Assembly (NCBI RefSeq): GCF_000186345.1
Contig: NC_014962.1
Location: 2,356,001-2,420,000, forward strand
Direction: 5' to 3'
Origin: Isosphaera pallida ATCC 43644
GTDB taxonomy: Bacteria > Planctomycetota > Planctomycetia > Isosphaerales > Isosphaeraceae
DNA length: 64,000 bases
In this document: positions 16,129 through 25,521 of the stretch, piece after piece
Numbering within the stretch: the stretch's first letter is position 1
How the letters are laid out: each line of letters starts with the position of its first letter
The notes under the pieces: model-generated
Seen by the model: the letters and a program-made list of their open reading frames with translations, nothing else
Databases searched by the model: none
Told to the model about the DNA's origin: nothing
Program-made: the position numbers and the translations under genes

Positions 16129-17178
16129 ATGCGCGTGGCGATCATCGGCGGCGGCGGACTGGTGGGCAGTTGCGCTGGCTTCGCGTTGCAGTGCGGCGGA
16201 ATCGTCTCAGAACTCGACCTTATCGACGTCAACGGCGATCTGGTCAAGGGGCACACGTTGGATCTGCTTCACGGCGCGTCGTTGGCAGCCGATCAACGCA
16301 TCCGCAACTCCGGCTACGAGGTGATTCCCCACTGCGACCTGGTGATCATCACCGCAGGTCTGCGACGCAAGCCAGACGAGTCGCGTCTGGATTTGATCAA
16401 CCGCAACACGCAGCTGTTCTTGACGATTTTGGATCAGGTCAAGGCGGCCGGTCTGTCTCAGGAGGCGGTGGTTCTGGTGGTCTCCAATCCGGTAGACATC
16501 TTGACCTATGTGGCGGCTCATAAGCTTGGGTTGTCCTGGTCGCGGGTGATGGGATTGGGGACGGTGCTGGACACTGCGCGGTTTCGCTCGCTGATCGCGG
16601 AGGCGATGAGCCTGCCGGCGACCCAGGTCTCCGCGACGATTCTGGGCGAACATGGCGACAGCATGGTGCCGATTTGGTCGCACGCCCAAATCGCGGGGAT
16701 GCCCCTGAGCCATTACCCCGGTTGGTCCACCCAGCTGGGCGATCAACTGTTCCAACGAACCCGGGGCGGCGGGGCCGAAGCGATCAAGCTCAAGGGCGGG
16801 GCGGGCTTCGCAGTCGGGCTGTCGATCCGCGAGGTGGTCCACGCCGTGGCCCTCGACTCGAAGCGGATCCTGCCAGTCTCCTCGGTCATTCAAGGCGCTT
16901 ACGGCATCCGCGACGTGGCCCTGTCGGTGCCAACGATTGTGGGACGCTCGGGGGTCGTGGCCCAACTGCAGCTGGAACTCAGCCCCCGCGAGACCTCCGC
17001 GCTGCAAAGCTCAGCGCGGGTGCTGCGCGAGACCATCAACCAGGTGATCGCCGCCAACCCCGACGCCGCGGCCGCGACGGCCAGCCGTCCCGCCTCCCCA
17101 AGTCCCGCTGCCTCCAAGGCGGTCTCCACCAGCGGACGCGGAATGGTTCGGGTGACTATGGGCGGCTCAGGTCGCTGA
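16129..17178 (+). CDS. LDH/MDH-family 2-hydroxyacid dehydrogenase of the BMC locus
   Basis: This 349-residue protein has an N-terminal Rossmann fold (IIGGGGLVGS) and the LDH/MDH catalytic set: flexible-loop Arg86 in KPDESR, Asn in VSNPVDILTY, Asp and Arg in GTVLDTARF, and His175 in GEHGDSMVPIW. At the substrate-specificity position (residue 102 in LDH numbering, Gln in lactate and Arg in malate dehydrogenases) it has Arg80, within AGLRRKPDESR. Family knowledge therefore points to a dicarboxylate or atypical substrate. PV-locus relatives are usually named lactate/malate dehydrogenase, and its job is probably NAD+/NADH balance for the aldehyde dehydrogenase. Residues ~315-349 are a low-complexity tail. 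GGGAGG within the end of the aldolase gene acts as its ribosome site. Confidence 0.88.
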   Translation: MRVAIIGGGGLVGSCAGFALQCGGIVSELDLIDVNGDLVKGHTLDLLHGASLAADQRIRNSGYEVIPHCDLVIITAGLRRKPDESRLDLINRNTQLFLTILDQVKAAGLSQEAVVLVVSNPVDILTYVAAHKLGLSWSRVMGLGTVLDTARFRSLIAEAMSLPATQVSATILGEHGDSMVPIWSHAQIAGMPLSHYPGWSTQLGDQLFQRTRGGGAEAIKLKGGAGFAVGLSIREVVHAVALDSKRILPVSSVIQGAYGIRDVALSVPTIVGRSGVVAQLQLELSPRETSALQSSARVLRETINQVIAANPDAAAATASRPASPSPAASKAVSTSGRGMVRVTMGGSGR

Positions 17179-17297
17179 CCCCGTCGGCCATCCCCGCGAC
17201 CATCGAACTGGTTTGGAATCGCATCAAAACGGATTTGGGACGGAACCTTGGATCTCACTGAACTGAATCATCAATGATGAATGAGGGGACCAAGACG

Positions 17298-18632
17298 ATG
17301 AGGCCGCTGGTTGGGGCCGGACCGTCGGAGCGGGTCGAAAAAAGCCTGGATCGCAAACTGCGTGCGATCCACGCCGATCCCCACGGCTGCCGCGAGTTCA
17401 TACTGGCCGACGCCAAGGACGCCGACATGGCCTACGGCATCGGCGCTCCGGGACGCTCGCCCGAAGCCCACGCCAGCGAAGCCCGCTTCCGCACCCTGGC
17501 CGAGTATCGCGACTTGATGCGTCAGGTCACCCGCCAGGGGATCGTGGATATCATGCTGATGTCGGTTTCCAGCAACCACCTTCTGACGATCGAGGAGCGG
17601 TTGTTCGACGATTCGCCGGTCACTCCGGCGATCCGGGCCAATGACTCCACCGACGTTCACCTGGCGCGAGGGGGCCGTCACGCCCTCACTCCAGCGTTGC
17701 CGTTCCGCTCGGCCAGTCTGGATCACGCGATGTGCGGCAAACTCGATTGCCAGCCGCACGAGCGTGGGTTGGGGTGCGACCTTGGGTTGTACAGCGTGAC
17801 CTTCACCAACGATGCGGCGCGGGACAAAGAAACGCTGGAACGGTTCCACGAATTCCGCGAAGAGGCCGAGCGGAAAGGCTTCCGCTATTTCCTGGAGGTG
17901 TTCGACCCAAACGTGCCGGGCTTGGTAGAGCCGGAGCAATTGCCTTTTTTCCAAAATGATATGATCGCGCGCATGCTGGCCGGAGTCGGCCCAGCGGGTC
18001 GCCCCTTGTTCCTCAAAACCGTCTGGCACGGTCCCCGCGCCATGGAGGAACTGGTGGCCTACGACCCCCACCTAGTGGTCGGGATCATGGGAGGAGGAGC
18101 CGGCACCACCCGCGACGCCTTTCAACTGTTGTACGACGCTCAAAAAGCCGGAGCCAAAGCAGCGCTTTACGGTCGCAAGATCAATCAGGCAGAAAATCAA
18201 CTGGCATTCATCCACCTGTTGCGGTTGATCGTCGAAGGAGTGATCGGTCCGGTTGAAGCGGTGCGGGCTTATCACGCGGTGTTAGAACGCCTGGGAATCC
18301 GTCCCCGCCTCAGCTTGGAGGAGGATCTGAAGTCCACCGTCACGGCCACCAACTACGCAGGAACAACGACCGTGGCAGTGCCCTCGCCGGTTGAGGCCAA
18401 GACCGCCCCGGCTCCCTCCCCCGCCCAACCGCCCGCGTCGTCCCATGCAGGAGGCTGCCGCTGCTCCCATCCAACCACCTCCCAACCCGCCGCCTCTGTC
18501 ACAATCCCTTCCCCAACAGTTTGCCGGAACTCCGACGCCTTCCCAAAACTCGACAATGGACTCCCTAACTTCGCTAACATGACCTCGAGTCAACGCTTGG
18601 CCTACCATCGCCGTCGCCTCGGTTTTGGGTGA
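17298..18632 (+). CDS. Conserved BMC-locus protein, probable TIM-barrel aldolase-like enzyme
   Basis: I do not recognise a characterised family. ATG 17298 is chosen because GAGGGG lies nine bases upstream; ATG 17274 is also in frame. The 444-residue product has a pattern like class I aldolases of the DeoC/LacD type: alternating strands and helices, a strand YFLEVFDPNV, a candidate Schiff-base lysine in LFLKTVWHG, a glycine-rich phosphate-type loop VGIMGGGAGTTRDAF, and AALYGRKINQAENQL near the end of the barrel. After about residue 355 comes a Pro/Ala/Ser tail with CRC, and the protein ends in a basic peptide NMTSSQRLAYHRRRLGFG that could be a targeting sequence. It is the last gene of the BMC operon, so a role with the sugar phosphate or with DHAP/lactaldehyde is likely but unproven. 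Confidence 0.7.
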   Translation: MRPLVGAGPSERVEKSLDRKLRAIHADPHGCREFILADAKDADMAYGIGAPGRSPEAHASEARFRTLAEYRDLMRQVTRQGIVDIMLMSVSSNHLLTIEERLFDDSPVTPAIRANDSTDVHLARGGRHALTPALPFRSASLDHAMCGKLDCQPHERGLGCDLGLYSVTFTNDAARDKETLERFHEFREEAERKGFRYFLEVFDPNVPGLVEPEQLPFFQNDMIARMLAGVGPAGRPLFLKTVWHGPRAMEELVAYDPHLVVGIMGGGAGTTRDAFQLLYDAQKAGAKAALYGRKINQAENQLAFIHLLRLIVEGVIGPVEAVRAYHAVLERLGIRPRLSLEEDLKSTVTATNYAGTTTVAVPSPVEAKTAPAPSPAQPPASSHAGGCRCSHPTTSQPAASVTIPSPTVCRNSDAFPKLDNGLPNFANMTSSQRLAYHRRRLGFG

Positions 18633-18672
18633 CCTCGGAACGGTGAAGGAAGAATCGGCGGAGCGATGACTC

Positions 18673-18688
18673 GCCCCCCCTTGGGGGC
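18673..18688 (+). terminator. GC hairpin after the BMC operon
   Basis: GCCCCC pairs with GGGGGC around a CCTT loop, 40 bases after the last BMC gene. It is not followed by a T-tract, so it may terminate weakly or protect the 3' end. Confidence 0.35.
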
Positions 18689-18692
18689 AAGC

Positions 18693-18698
18693 TATAAT
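18693..18698 (+). promoter_or_regulatory. Perfect -10 box TATAAT upstream of the TerB-like gene
   Basis: TATAAT at 18693-18698 stands alone in a GC-rich stretch just after the hairpin. No good -35 is found at 16-18 bases upstream. If used, it would separate transcription of the TerB-like and kinase genes from the BMC operon. Confidence 0.35.
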
Positions 18699-18878
18699 GA
18701 AACCGACGGCCGTGACCGGCTGGGAGGGTGATCGGTTGGCAGGGGTGGCCGCAAGGATGCATCACCACTATGGAACCAGCCGATGCCAAGCCGGTTTCTC
18801 GCCTCTCATTGTCAAGTCTACCAACCCGTTGGTTCCTCAACGCGACTTCCGCCAGGCCGCGGGGGCGGAGCTTTGATC

Positions 18879-19307
18879 ATGTCGCTCGACTTGATCCGCA
18901 GACGGTTCTTACAGGAGATCAAGCTCCGCGCGTATGATGATGGATATATTACGCGTGAGGAGGAGCGAGAGATCCTCAAGGCGGCCGTAGAGTTGAACGT
19001 GACCTTGGAAAGCGCGCGGGAGGCGCTTCGTCAGGTTTGCCGGCATCAAGATTATGTGCTGGAATCGGCCTTGCGGGAGCGGATCGTAGAGGTGCTGGAT
19101 CAATCGGCTAGCGACGACGGGCGAATTGACGAACGTGAGTTTCACCATGCGGTGGAGATGATCGGTGAATTGAGCCGCGGCCGTCTCACGCCCAACGCGA
19201 TCAAGCGCATGGTGCTTGAGGAAATGGAACGGGACGCCGCCCGGGTGAAAACCGGCCTGTTTACCAACTGGCACACCCGACTTCGCAAGGAATTGGGTCT
19301 CACTTGA
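18879..19307 (+). CDS. Small TerB-like all-helical protein
   Basis: ATG 18879 has GGCGGAG eight bases upstream; longer in-frame starts lack a ribosome site. The 142-residue protein is mostly helical and has two copies of a DDGxIxxxE pattern: YDDGYITREEEREIL near residue 20 and SDDGRIDEREFHHAV near residue 85. This is typical of TerB-like and EF-hand-like helical domains, which may bind metal. No signal peptide or membrane segment is seen. The function is unknown. It lies between the BMC operon and two Ser/Thr kinases, so it could belong to a signalling group with them. Confidence 0.65.
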   Translation: MSLDLIRRRFLQEIKLRAYDDGYITREEEREILKAAVELNVTLESAREALRQVCRHQDYVLESALRERIVEVLDQSASDDGRIDEREFHHAVEMIGELSRGRLTPNAIKRMVLEEMERDAARVKTGLFTNWHTRLRKELGLT

Positions 19308-19567
19308 GAACGGCGGAAGGAGACTGCCTCGATCTTGCCGGAGGAGGACGGAAAAAAGTGACGCGAGGGCGGGGAACCCTGGCGCGACGTCGGGAAAGAT
19401 GGAGTAGGATCACGAATCAGGTTTTCCTATCGAACCACGCGACGCTCAACGACGGGTTTTCACCCTGGCCGATTGCCGGACCCGTCCCCAAACCGAAACG
19501 AGCGTCCAATTGACCAACGGCCAAGCCGTCCCCTTCACTCGTTTTCGACTCGATCAGGCACCACGCC

Positions 19568-22258
19568 ATGTCCGACGAACGGCGCCCGCGAGCGGATGAT
19601 CAAGAGTCTCCACCCGAACCTTCCCGGGCGGCCGTTCCGCCCCCGCGCGACGACCTTCAACCAGTCCCACCGTCCCCGCCAACCTCCAACCTGGGACTCG
19701 GTTTTCCCTCCACCGCCGCGCCCCGGATCGGTGACTCGTCCCCCTCGTCCTTTCCTGGTTCGGGGGCTGATCCCAAGCGGTCCTCGATGCCATTGTCCAG
19801 CATCGGAGATTCCGATGTGGCGCGGCGGGGCGCGCCGTTGGAATCGCCCTCGATGGCGGAGTTTCTCATCAACGCGCCCCTCCATCTGTCATTCATCGAG
19901 CCCGGCCAGATCATCTTCGGCAAGTACGAAGTGATCCGGAAACTGGGCGAAGGAGGGATGGGGTCGGTTTGGCTGGTGCGGCACCTGGAACTCGACTGTG
20001 AGCGAGCGCTCAAGACCATTGCCTCGAACATCGCCGCCAAAGACGAAGCACGACAGCGCTTCCGCCGCGAGGCCAAGGCGATGGCCTCGTTCTCGCATCC
20101 TAACGCCGTGACGATCCATGACTTCCGGCTCGCACACGACCTGGCCTACATCGACATGGAGTATGTCCGGGGGGAGAGCCTGGAGACGCTGCTGCAACCT
20201 GGCGTCCCCATGCCGTTGCCTTGGATTCGGCGCATCATCGAACAACTCTGCGACGTACTCCAGGAAGCGCACGACAAACGGATTGTCCACCGCGACCTCA
20301 AGCCGTCCAACCTGATGCTGGTCTCGGGCCGGGCTCCCGGTCGGGAACTGCTCAAGGTGCTGGACTTCGGCATCGCCAAGATCATGGAAGAAGCCGAGCT
20401 GTCGCTCACCAACAATGTGTTCCTCGGAACGGCCGCCTACGCCAGCCCGGAGCAAGCCAACGGCGACCCGGTGGACGACCGTAGCGACCTGTACTCGATG
20501 GGCGTGCTGCTCTACCAGTTTTTGACAGGGTATCGGCCCTTCACCGGCCCAGTGGTCAAGCAGGTATACGACCTAGTCAACACCCCGCCGCCCCCATTCG
20601 CCATCCGCAATCCGGACGTGAAGTATCCGCCCGCGGTGGAGGCGGTGGTTCTCAAATGCTTGGCCAAAACCCCCGACGCCCGGCCCGCCTCGGCCCGCGC
20701 CTTGGCCGAGGAGTTCCTCGCGGCGTTGGACGAGGTCAAAACCCCCTCTTCGGTCTCGGTAGCGATCCCGGCGTCCGATCCGCCGTCATCGAGCGGAGGC
20801 GACAAGAAGGCAGGTCCCTCTGGGCGTCCCTCGCTGCTGGGAGGTCATTTCGTGCCCTCGGGAGCCAGTGGTGAGCATCAGGCGTTGCCCTCCTGGGCGT
20901 CGGGGACGCATCCGGCGATTCAACCAGGTCCCGGCTCGGGTTCGGGGTCAGTCAACCCAATGGGCGGCCCAGTGGCTCACCAGCCCATGCCGGGCACCCA
21001 AGCGCCTCGGGATCGCTACCCCCAACCCGTACCGATCTCGGACGAGTTCGTGAGCCGCCCAGGGCAGGGGGGCAAAATGATTTTCGGAGGAACTGAAGTC
21101 ACGGTCGGCTCCGGTCCGCCTCCCCGACCCGGCACTGGAGTGGTCCCCGGTCTTGGTCTCACCGCCGGCCAACTTGGCGGAATCAACGCCCAGGCAGCGG
21201 CCTTTGCCAAAACCCACCCCGCAGCGGTCGCCGCGATGGCACCTCACGAAGCGGCGCGATTCCTCACTGAGTCGCTGGTGTTGACGCTCCGCTTCCTTCC
21301 CAACACGTCCCACGCCCTAGCCGGTTGCCGGGATGGCTCGATCCGCATTTTCGACCTTTCGACCCAACGCCAACTCCACGACTTCAATTGTCCCGGACCA
21401 TTCTCGGCGATGACGATCTCCCCCGACGGACGGCGGTTGTTGGGGGCCTGCCGCAGTCAGGTCCGCGTATTCAACATCGAATCCGGGATGGAATTGACCC
21501 GCTACGAACAGCACCGCGACGGAGTTGCAACGGTGGCAGTGTCCTCCGATGGTCTACGGGCGATCTCGGGAGGCGACGACCAAATCGTGCGGATCTGGGA
21601 GGTGATCACAGGTCGTACCACTCAGCTGCTGAGAGGTCACATTTCGGCGGTGGGGGCCGCCACGTTTTTGGATGGAGGCGCGTTGGCGGTCTCCGGCGGC
21701 GAAGACCTGGTGCTTCGGGTCTGGAACCCGACCAACGGCGACGAGGTGGCCACCCTGGAAGGCCACCGCGATTGGATCACGACCCTGGCCCCCGTCCCAC
21801 GTACCTATCGGGTGGTTTCCGGAGGCGGTGACGATTCGATCCTGGTTTGGGATCTGCATCGGATGGCCCGCATCGCCGCGCTCGCGGGTCACGCCCAAGG
21901 GATCACCGCGTTGGCACCCTCGCCCGACGGCTCCTGGCTGCTGTCGGGCTCTAAAGACCACTCCATCCGCCTCTGGTCGCTTTCCACCTTCCATGAGGCA
22001 TTCCGTTTCGACGGCCACGAAGATTGGGTCACCTCGTTGAGTTGGGCTCCGGATCAACGCCATTTCCTCAGCGGTGGCCGCGACAACACCGTGAGGCTCT
22101 GGAAAATGCCCGAGACCTTGGTTTCGGCCATCCGCCCCAACCGTTTCGGTGCCGGAACCCCCCCCCTTCCAGTCCCCCCCGCCAGTGGGGCCGCCGCCAC
22201 CACCGGCGATCCCAGTCGCAAGTCATTCCTGAGCCGCTTTTTCGGAAAACAGCCCTGA
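19568..22258 (+). CDS. Ser/Thr protein kinase with C-terminal WD40 propeller (1)
   Basis: This 896-residue Hanks-type kinase is fused to WD40 repeats. A Pro-rich N-terminus (~110 residues) precedes the kinase domain at ~117-395: P-loop LGEGGMGSVWLV, catalytic Lys in RALKTI, HRDLKPSNLM, LDFGIAKIM and ASPEQANGDP, all active-site residues intact. A Gly/Pro-rich linker (~400-570) leads to about seven WD40 repeats, with repeated SGGDDQIVRIWE, SGGEDLVLRVWN and SGSKDHSIRLWS ends. No clear transmembrane helix is visible, so it is probably cytoplasmic, with the propeller as substrate or partner platform. A second, similar gene follows 227 bases later, pointing to tandem duplication. Confidence 0.92.
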   Translation: MSDERRPRADDQESPPEPSRAAVPPPRDDLQPVPPSPPTSNLGLGFPSTAAPRIGDSSPSSFPGSGADPKRSSMPLSSIGDSDVARRGAPLESPSMAEFLINAPLHLSFIEPGQIIFGKYEVIRKLGEGGMGSVWLVRHLELDCERALKTIASNIAAKDEARQRFRREAKAMASFSHPNAVTIHDFRLAHDLAYIDMEYVRGESLETLLQPGVPMPLPWIRRIIEQLCDVLQEAHDKRIVHRDLKPSNLMLVSGRAPGRELLKVLDFGIAKIMEEAELSLTNNVFLGTAAYASPEQANGDPVDDRSDLYSMGVLLYQFLTGYRPFTGPVVKQVYDLVNTPPPPFAIRNPDVKYPPAVEAVVLKCLAKTPDARPASARALAEEFLAALDEVKTPSSVSVAIPASDPPSSSGGDKKAGPSGRPSLLGGHFVPSGASGEHQALPSWASGTHPAIQPGPGSGSGSVNPMGGPVAHQPMPGTQAPRDRYPQPVPISDEFVSRPGQGGKMIFGGTEVTVGSGPPPRPGTGVVPGLGLTAGQLGGINAQAAAFAKTHPAAVAAMAPHEAARFLTESLVLTLRFLPNTSHALAGCRDGSIRIFDLSTQRQLHDFNCPGPFSAMTISPDGRRLLGACRSQVRVFNIESGMELTRYEQHRDGVATVAVSSDGLRAISGGDDQIVRIWEVITGRTTQLLRGHISAVGAATFLDGGALAVSGGEDLVLRVWNPTNGDEVATLEGHRDWITTLAPVPRTYRVVSGGGDDSILVWDLHRMARIAALAGHAQGITALAPSPDGSWLLSGSKDHSIRLWSLSTFHEAFRFDGHEDWVTSLSWAPDQRHFLSGGRDNTVRLWKMPETLVSAIRPNRFGAGTPPLPVPPASGAAATTGDPSRKSFLSRFFGKQP

Positions 22259-22485
22259 GTCCTATGCTCCCCTTTGATCGCGTATCCACCGCGGCGGTGC
22301 GGTCGGGAACCCCCTCCCCTTTCTCACCGAACGCGTATTCTCCGTTCTGAACCTGTTGCTAATCCTCCGCCTCATTCCCGACGAATCTCCGACCCGCTCC
22401 TCGGCTCGGCCCCGAGTCGTCGCCCCGCCGGCTCCGCTCCAGCGGAGACGCCCGTGGCGATTACGGGCTCTTCCTCCTTCGGACG

Positions 22486-24966
22486 GTGTTCGACCTCATG
22501 TTGCCCACGGCGTCCCCCCACGGCATGGACCATGACGATCGGCTTGAACCCGGCCCAGCCTCCCCTCGCCACGGTTCCGGGGAATGGACCGCCTCGGCCG
22601 TGAAGGACGAATTCGACCGCGCCGCAGCCGGCCTGATCGAGTCCAATCATCCTATCGACCCGGGGCGAGTGGTGATCGGCCAGGTTCTCTTTGAGAAATA
22701 TTTGATTGTTCGAAAGCTGGGCCAGGGCGGGATGGGTCTGGTCTGGATGGTCAAACACCTGGAACTGGACACCTTCCGCGCGCTCAAAATGATCCTGGAC
22801 GGCATCGCCACCGACCAGGAGATGCGACACCGGTTTCGCCGCGAAGCCAAGGTGATGGCCGCCTTCAGCCATCCCCACTCAGTCACCGTGCATGATGCGG
22901 GTCTCGGTCCCAACTACGGCTATCTTGAGATGGAATACGTCCGTGGGACCAGCATCGATCGTCTATTGGCCCCCGGCGTGCCCATGCCGATGGTCTGGAT
23001 CGCCAAGGTGATCGAACAACTTTGCGACGTGTTAAGCGCCGCGCATCGGATGAGGATCATCCACCGCGACCTCAAACCAGCCAACCTTATGCTGCTGGCC
23101 GATCGCCCGGTCGGTTCCGAATTCCTCAAAGTGCTGGATTTCGGCTTGGCCAAAATCTTGGCCGACGCCGAGCTCGACCTGACCCGCAACGGCTTCGTCG
23201 GCACCGTCTCCTACGCCAGCCCAGAGCAAGCCATGGGCGACGCGGTGGACGAGCGAACCGATTTGTACTCCACCGGCGTGCTGCTTTACGAGTTCCTCTG
23301 CGGCCATCGACCCTTTGAGGGATCAACGATCCAGCAGTTCGAGGATGTGCTGCGGAACATGCCACCGCCGCCCTCGGTACGCAACCCCAACGCGGGGATC
23401 GCTCCCTGCTGGGACGCCTTCACGCTGCGTTGCCTTTCCAAAGATCCTGCGCGGCGACCTCGCACTGCGGCCGAGTTCTGGGAAGAGTTCAAAGAGACAC
23501 GCAACCTCGCCGAGTCGGGACGGCGCTACAAGCCTCTCCCCGCCGCGATCCGAAACGCCCACGCGGGAGACTCCGCCCTGGACTCCCCAAAAGGTTCACC
23601 CTCCCCGGCACCCAGCAACCCGGCACCGCCCCCCCAACCTCCCCCGGCGGCCTCGGTCCCCAATCCGCTCCCACCAACACCGGCCCCTCACGCCCCTCCG
23701 CCGGTTGCCTCGCCGCCGCTGACTCCGGCAGCTGGGAAGACCAACCGCGTGTCCGCAGCGGATCGCGTTCCGACTCAAAGCCTGTTGATGAAGGGCAAGA
23801 CCAGTCCCGCGATCAAGCCGATGGAGACGCTGAATCTCTCGGCCAACCCCGGCCCAGGCGTGGTGGCGCGACGGGCCGCCTGCGAGTGGCTGGAGGCCGA
23901 CGCCCAGGAAGCCCATCTGCCGGCCAATTGCCAACACAATCTGGCGATCCGAGGCGGCCTAGCCTGGGCCAGTTGGACCCCTCATCTGGACCACCTGCTG
24001 TTCTTGACCCACGCCGGCGACCTCGTCACCTTGCGAATCGCCGAGCGACGTACCCTCCACCGCCTCAAACTCGAAGGACCGCTCGACCTCAAGCGGCCCG
24101 GCCTGGCGATCTCCGCCGACGGCCGCCGCCTGTTCCGAGGCGTGGACAACGCCGTGATCGGCATCGACCTGTCCTCCGGCGTCGAAATCGTCCGGCTCGA
24201 AACCCCCGGCCAACGTCCCCGCTTGATCGTGTTGGACGAACCATCAAATCGCCTCATGGCGGCCGGTCATCTGTTGTGGTGTTGGGATTTGACAAGTCTA
24301 CGACCGATCATTACCGGCGGATCCCTCGGCGGCGAGGTCCGCTCTCTGGCGTTTCACGACGACCATCGCGCGGCGGTCAGCTTGTCGGCGGAAGGAGCCA
24401 CCCAGCTTTGGGACCTTCAAGGCGGTTGGCCCATCGAGACCGCTGAAATCTCGGGCGCGACGACTCTCAGCCCGTTGAAAACGGTGGGCTGGGCAGCGGT
24501 GGGCAGTTTCCAGGGTCAAATCCAAATGTGGGATTTGATTGGACGTTGTCCCGTCCCGCAACCCCTGGGAGATCATCTCAGCTGGATCTCCGCATTAGCC
24601 ACTTCGCCCGATGGCCGCTTCGTGGCCGCCGGGTCGCGCACCGGAAGCCTAGCGATCTGGGATGTCGCCCGACCCGGCACCGCTGTGCATCACCGCGAGG
24701 CCCACACCGGCGAGGTGCGCGCAATTGAGTGGACCAACGACCAAAGCCGCCTTTTGACCGTTGGCGGTGACGATCGGATTCGAATCTGGACCTTGCCTCC
24801 GGCTCTGGGTCGGCACAACCCGGCCCCCGTTGTGGGATCATCCCCCTATGTCGGCGGATCGCCCCGACCTCTCACCCAACCGCACCCCCCCCCCAATCCC
24901 CTCGACGCGCTGAAGCGATCGACCAAACGCATGACACTTTGGAATCGGTTGTTCAACCGTTCCTGA
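22486..24966 (+). CDS. Ser/Thr protein kinase with degenerate WD40 propeller (2)
   Basis: This 826-residue paralogue of the preceding kinase has the kinase domain at ~69-335: LGQGGMGLVWMV, Lys in RALKMI, IHRDLKPANLM, LDFGLAKIL and ASPEQAMGDAV. The linker (~360-430) is almost pure Pro/Ala/Ser. The C-terminal ~370 residues form a propeller with weaker repeats than in the first kinase; only AVSLSAEGATQLWDLQG, AAGSRTGSLAIWD and TVGGDDRIRIWT are clear. The start is uncertain: GTG 22486, ATG 22498 and ATG 22525 all precede the kinase domain and none has a clear ribosome site. The degenerate propeller suggests different binding partners after duplication. Confidence 0.9.
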   Translation: MFDLMLPTASPHGMDHDDRLEPGPASPRHGSGEWTASAVKDEFDRAAAGLIESNHPIDPGRVVIGQVLFEKYLIVRKLGQGGMGLVWMVKHLELDTFRALKMILDGIATDQEMRHRFRREAKVMAAFSHPHSVTVHDAGLGPNYGYLEMEYVRGTSIDRLLAPGVPMPMVWIAKVIEQLCDVLSAAHRMRIIHRDLKPANLMLLADRPVGSEFLKVLDFGLAKILADAELDLTRNGFVGTVSYASPEQAMGDAVDERTDLYSTGVLLYEFLCGHRPFEGSTIQQFEDVLRNMPPPPSVRNPNAGIAPCWDAFTLRCLSKDPARRPRTAAEFWEEFKETRNLAESGRRYKPLPAAIRNAHAGDSALDSPKGSPSPAPSNPAPPPQPPPAASVPNPLPPTPAPHAPPPVASPPLTPAAGKTNRVSAADRVPTQSLLMKGKTSPAIKPMETLNLSANPGPGVVARRAACEWLEADAQEAHLPANCQHNLAIRGGLAWASWTPHLDHLLFLTHAGDLVTLRIAERRTLHRLKLEGPLDLKRPGLAISADGRRLFRGVDNAVIGIDLSSGVEIVRLETPGQRPRLIVLDEPSNRLMAAGHLLWCWDLTSLRPIITGGSLGGEVRSLAFHDDHRAAVSLSAEGATQLWDLQGGWPIETAEISGATTLSPLKTVGWAAVGSFQGQIQMWDLIGRCPVPQPLGDHLSWISALATSPDGRFVAAGSRTGSLAIWDVARPGTAVHHREAHTGEVRAIEWTNDQSRLLTVGGDDRIRIWTLPPALGRHNPAPVVGSSPYVGGSPRPLTQPHPPPNPLDALKRSTKRMTLWNRLFNRS

Positions 24967-25521
24967 TTCTGCTCGGACCAGATCGCCAAGTTGCGAGAGA
25001 TCAAGGCCAAGGCTCAACCCGGCTGACCTGGTTTGAGATTCGCTTCGTTTCGAGATGGAACAACCAGCTTGTTCGGAATCGGCCGCTGGTCGCCGGTCGC
25101 CAATCCTTGAGCGACTTCAAGCCGGGAAATCGAACGGACGATGGAAAGATTGGCCTTCACCGCCCCGTTGAATCGGCTACGTTGTGAACCCCACGCTTCA
25201 CTTCGATCCGCGACGAACAGCCTTGTCCCTGTCGAACTGGTCCAGAACGACCCGCCCCGGTGACTTTGCGAGCCTCGACCGCGAGACGCGCTGTCGCTGG
25301 TTGACGCATGATCGACTTGGCGTTGCGGAATCGTATCGGAGATATGTGTTCCAACCCGGCTTGGCTGTTTGGATGCACCGTCCCATCGGGATTCCACGGA
25401 TCTTTACCGTCTCCGATCTTGAAGCGTGTTCGGCCGTCCCGTTTCTCCGCGGAACTCCGTGGACATCGCGTCCCGCCGCCGAAACGGTGCCCGCCCCTGG
25501 CGTCCAAGGAGGGACCGCCCC
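24967..25521 (+). other. Intergenic region, 555 bases
   Basis: No convincing gene is found. Open frames here are short or antisense to the DegT gene. One perfect inverted repeat, GAACAA/TTGTTC with a five-base loop, lies at 25058-25074. No strong promoter was found. Confidence 0.4.
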
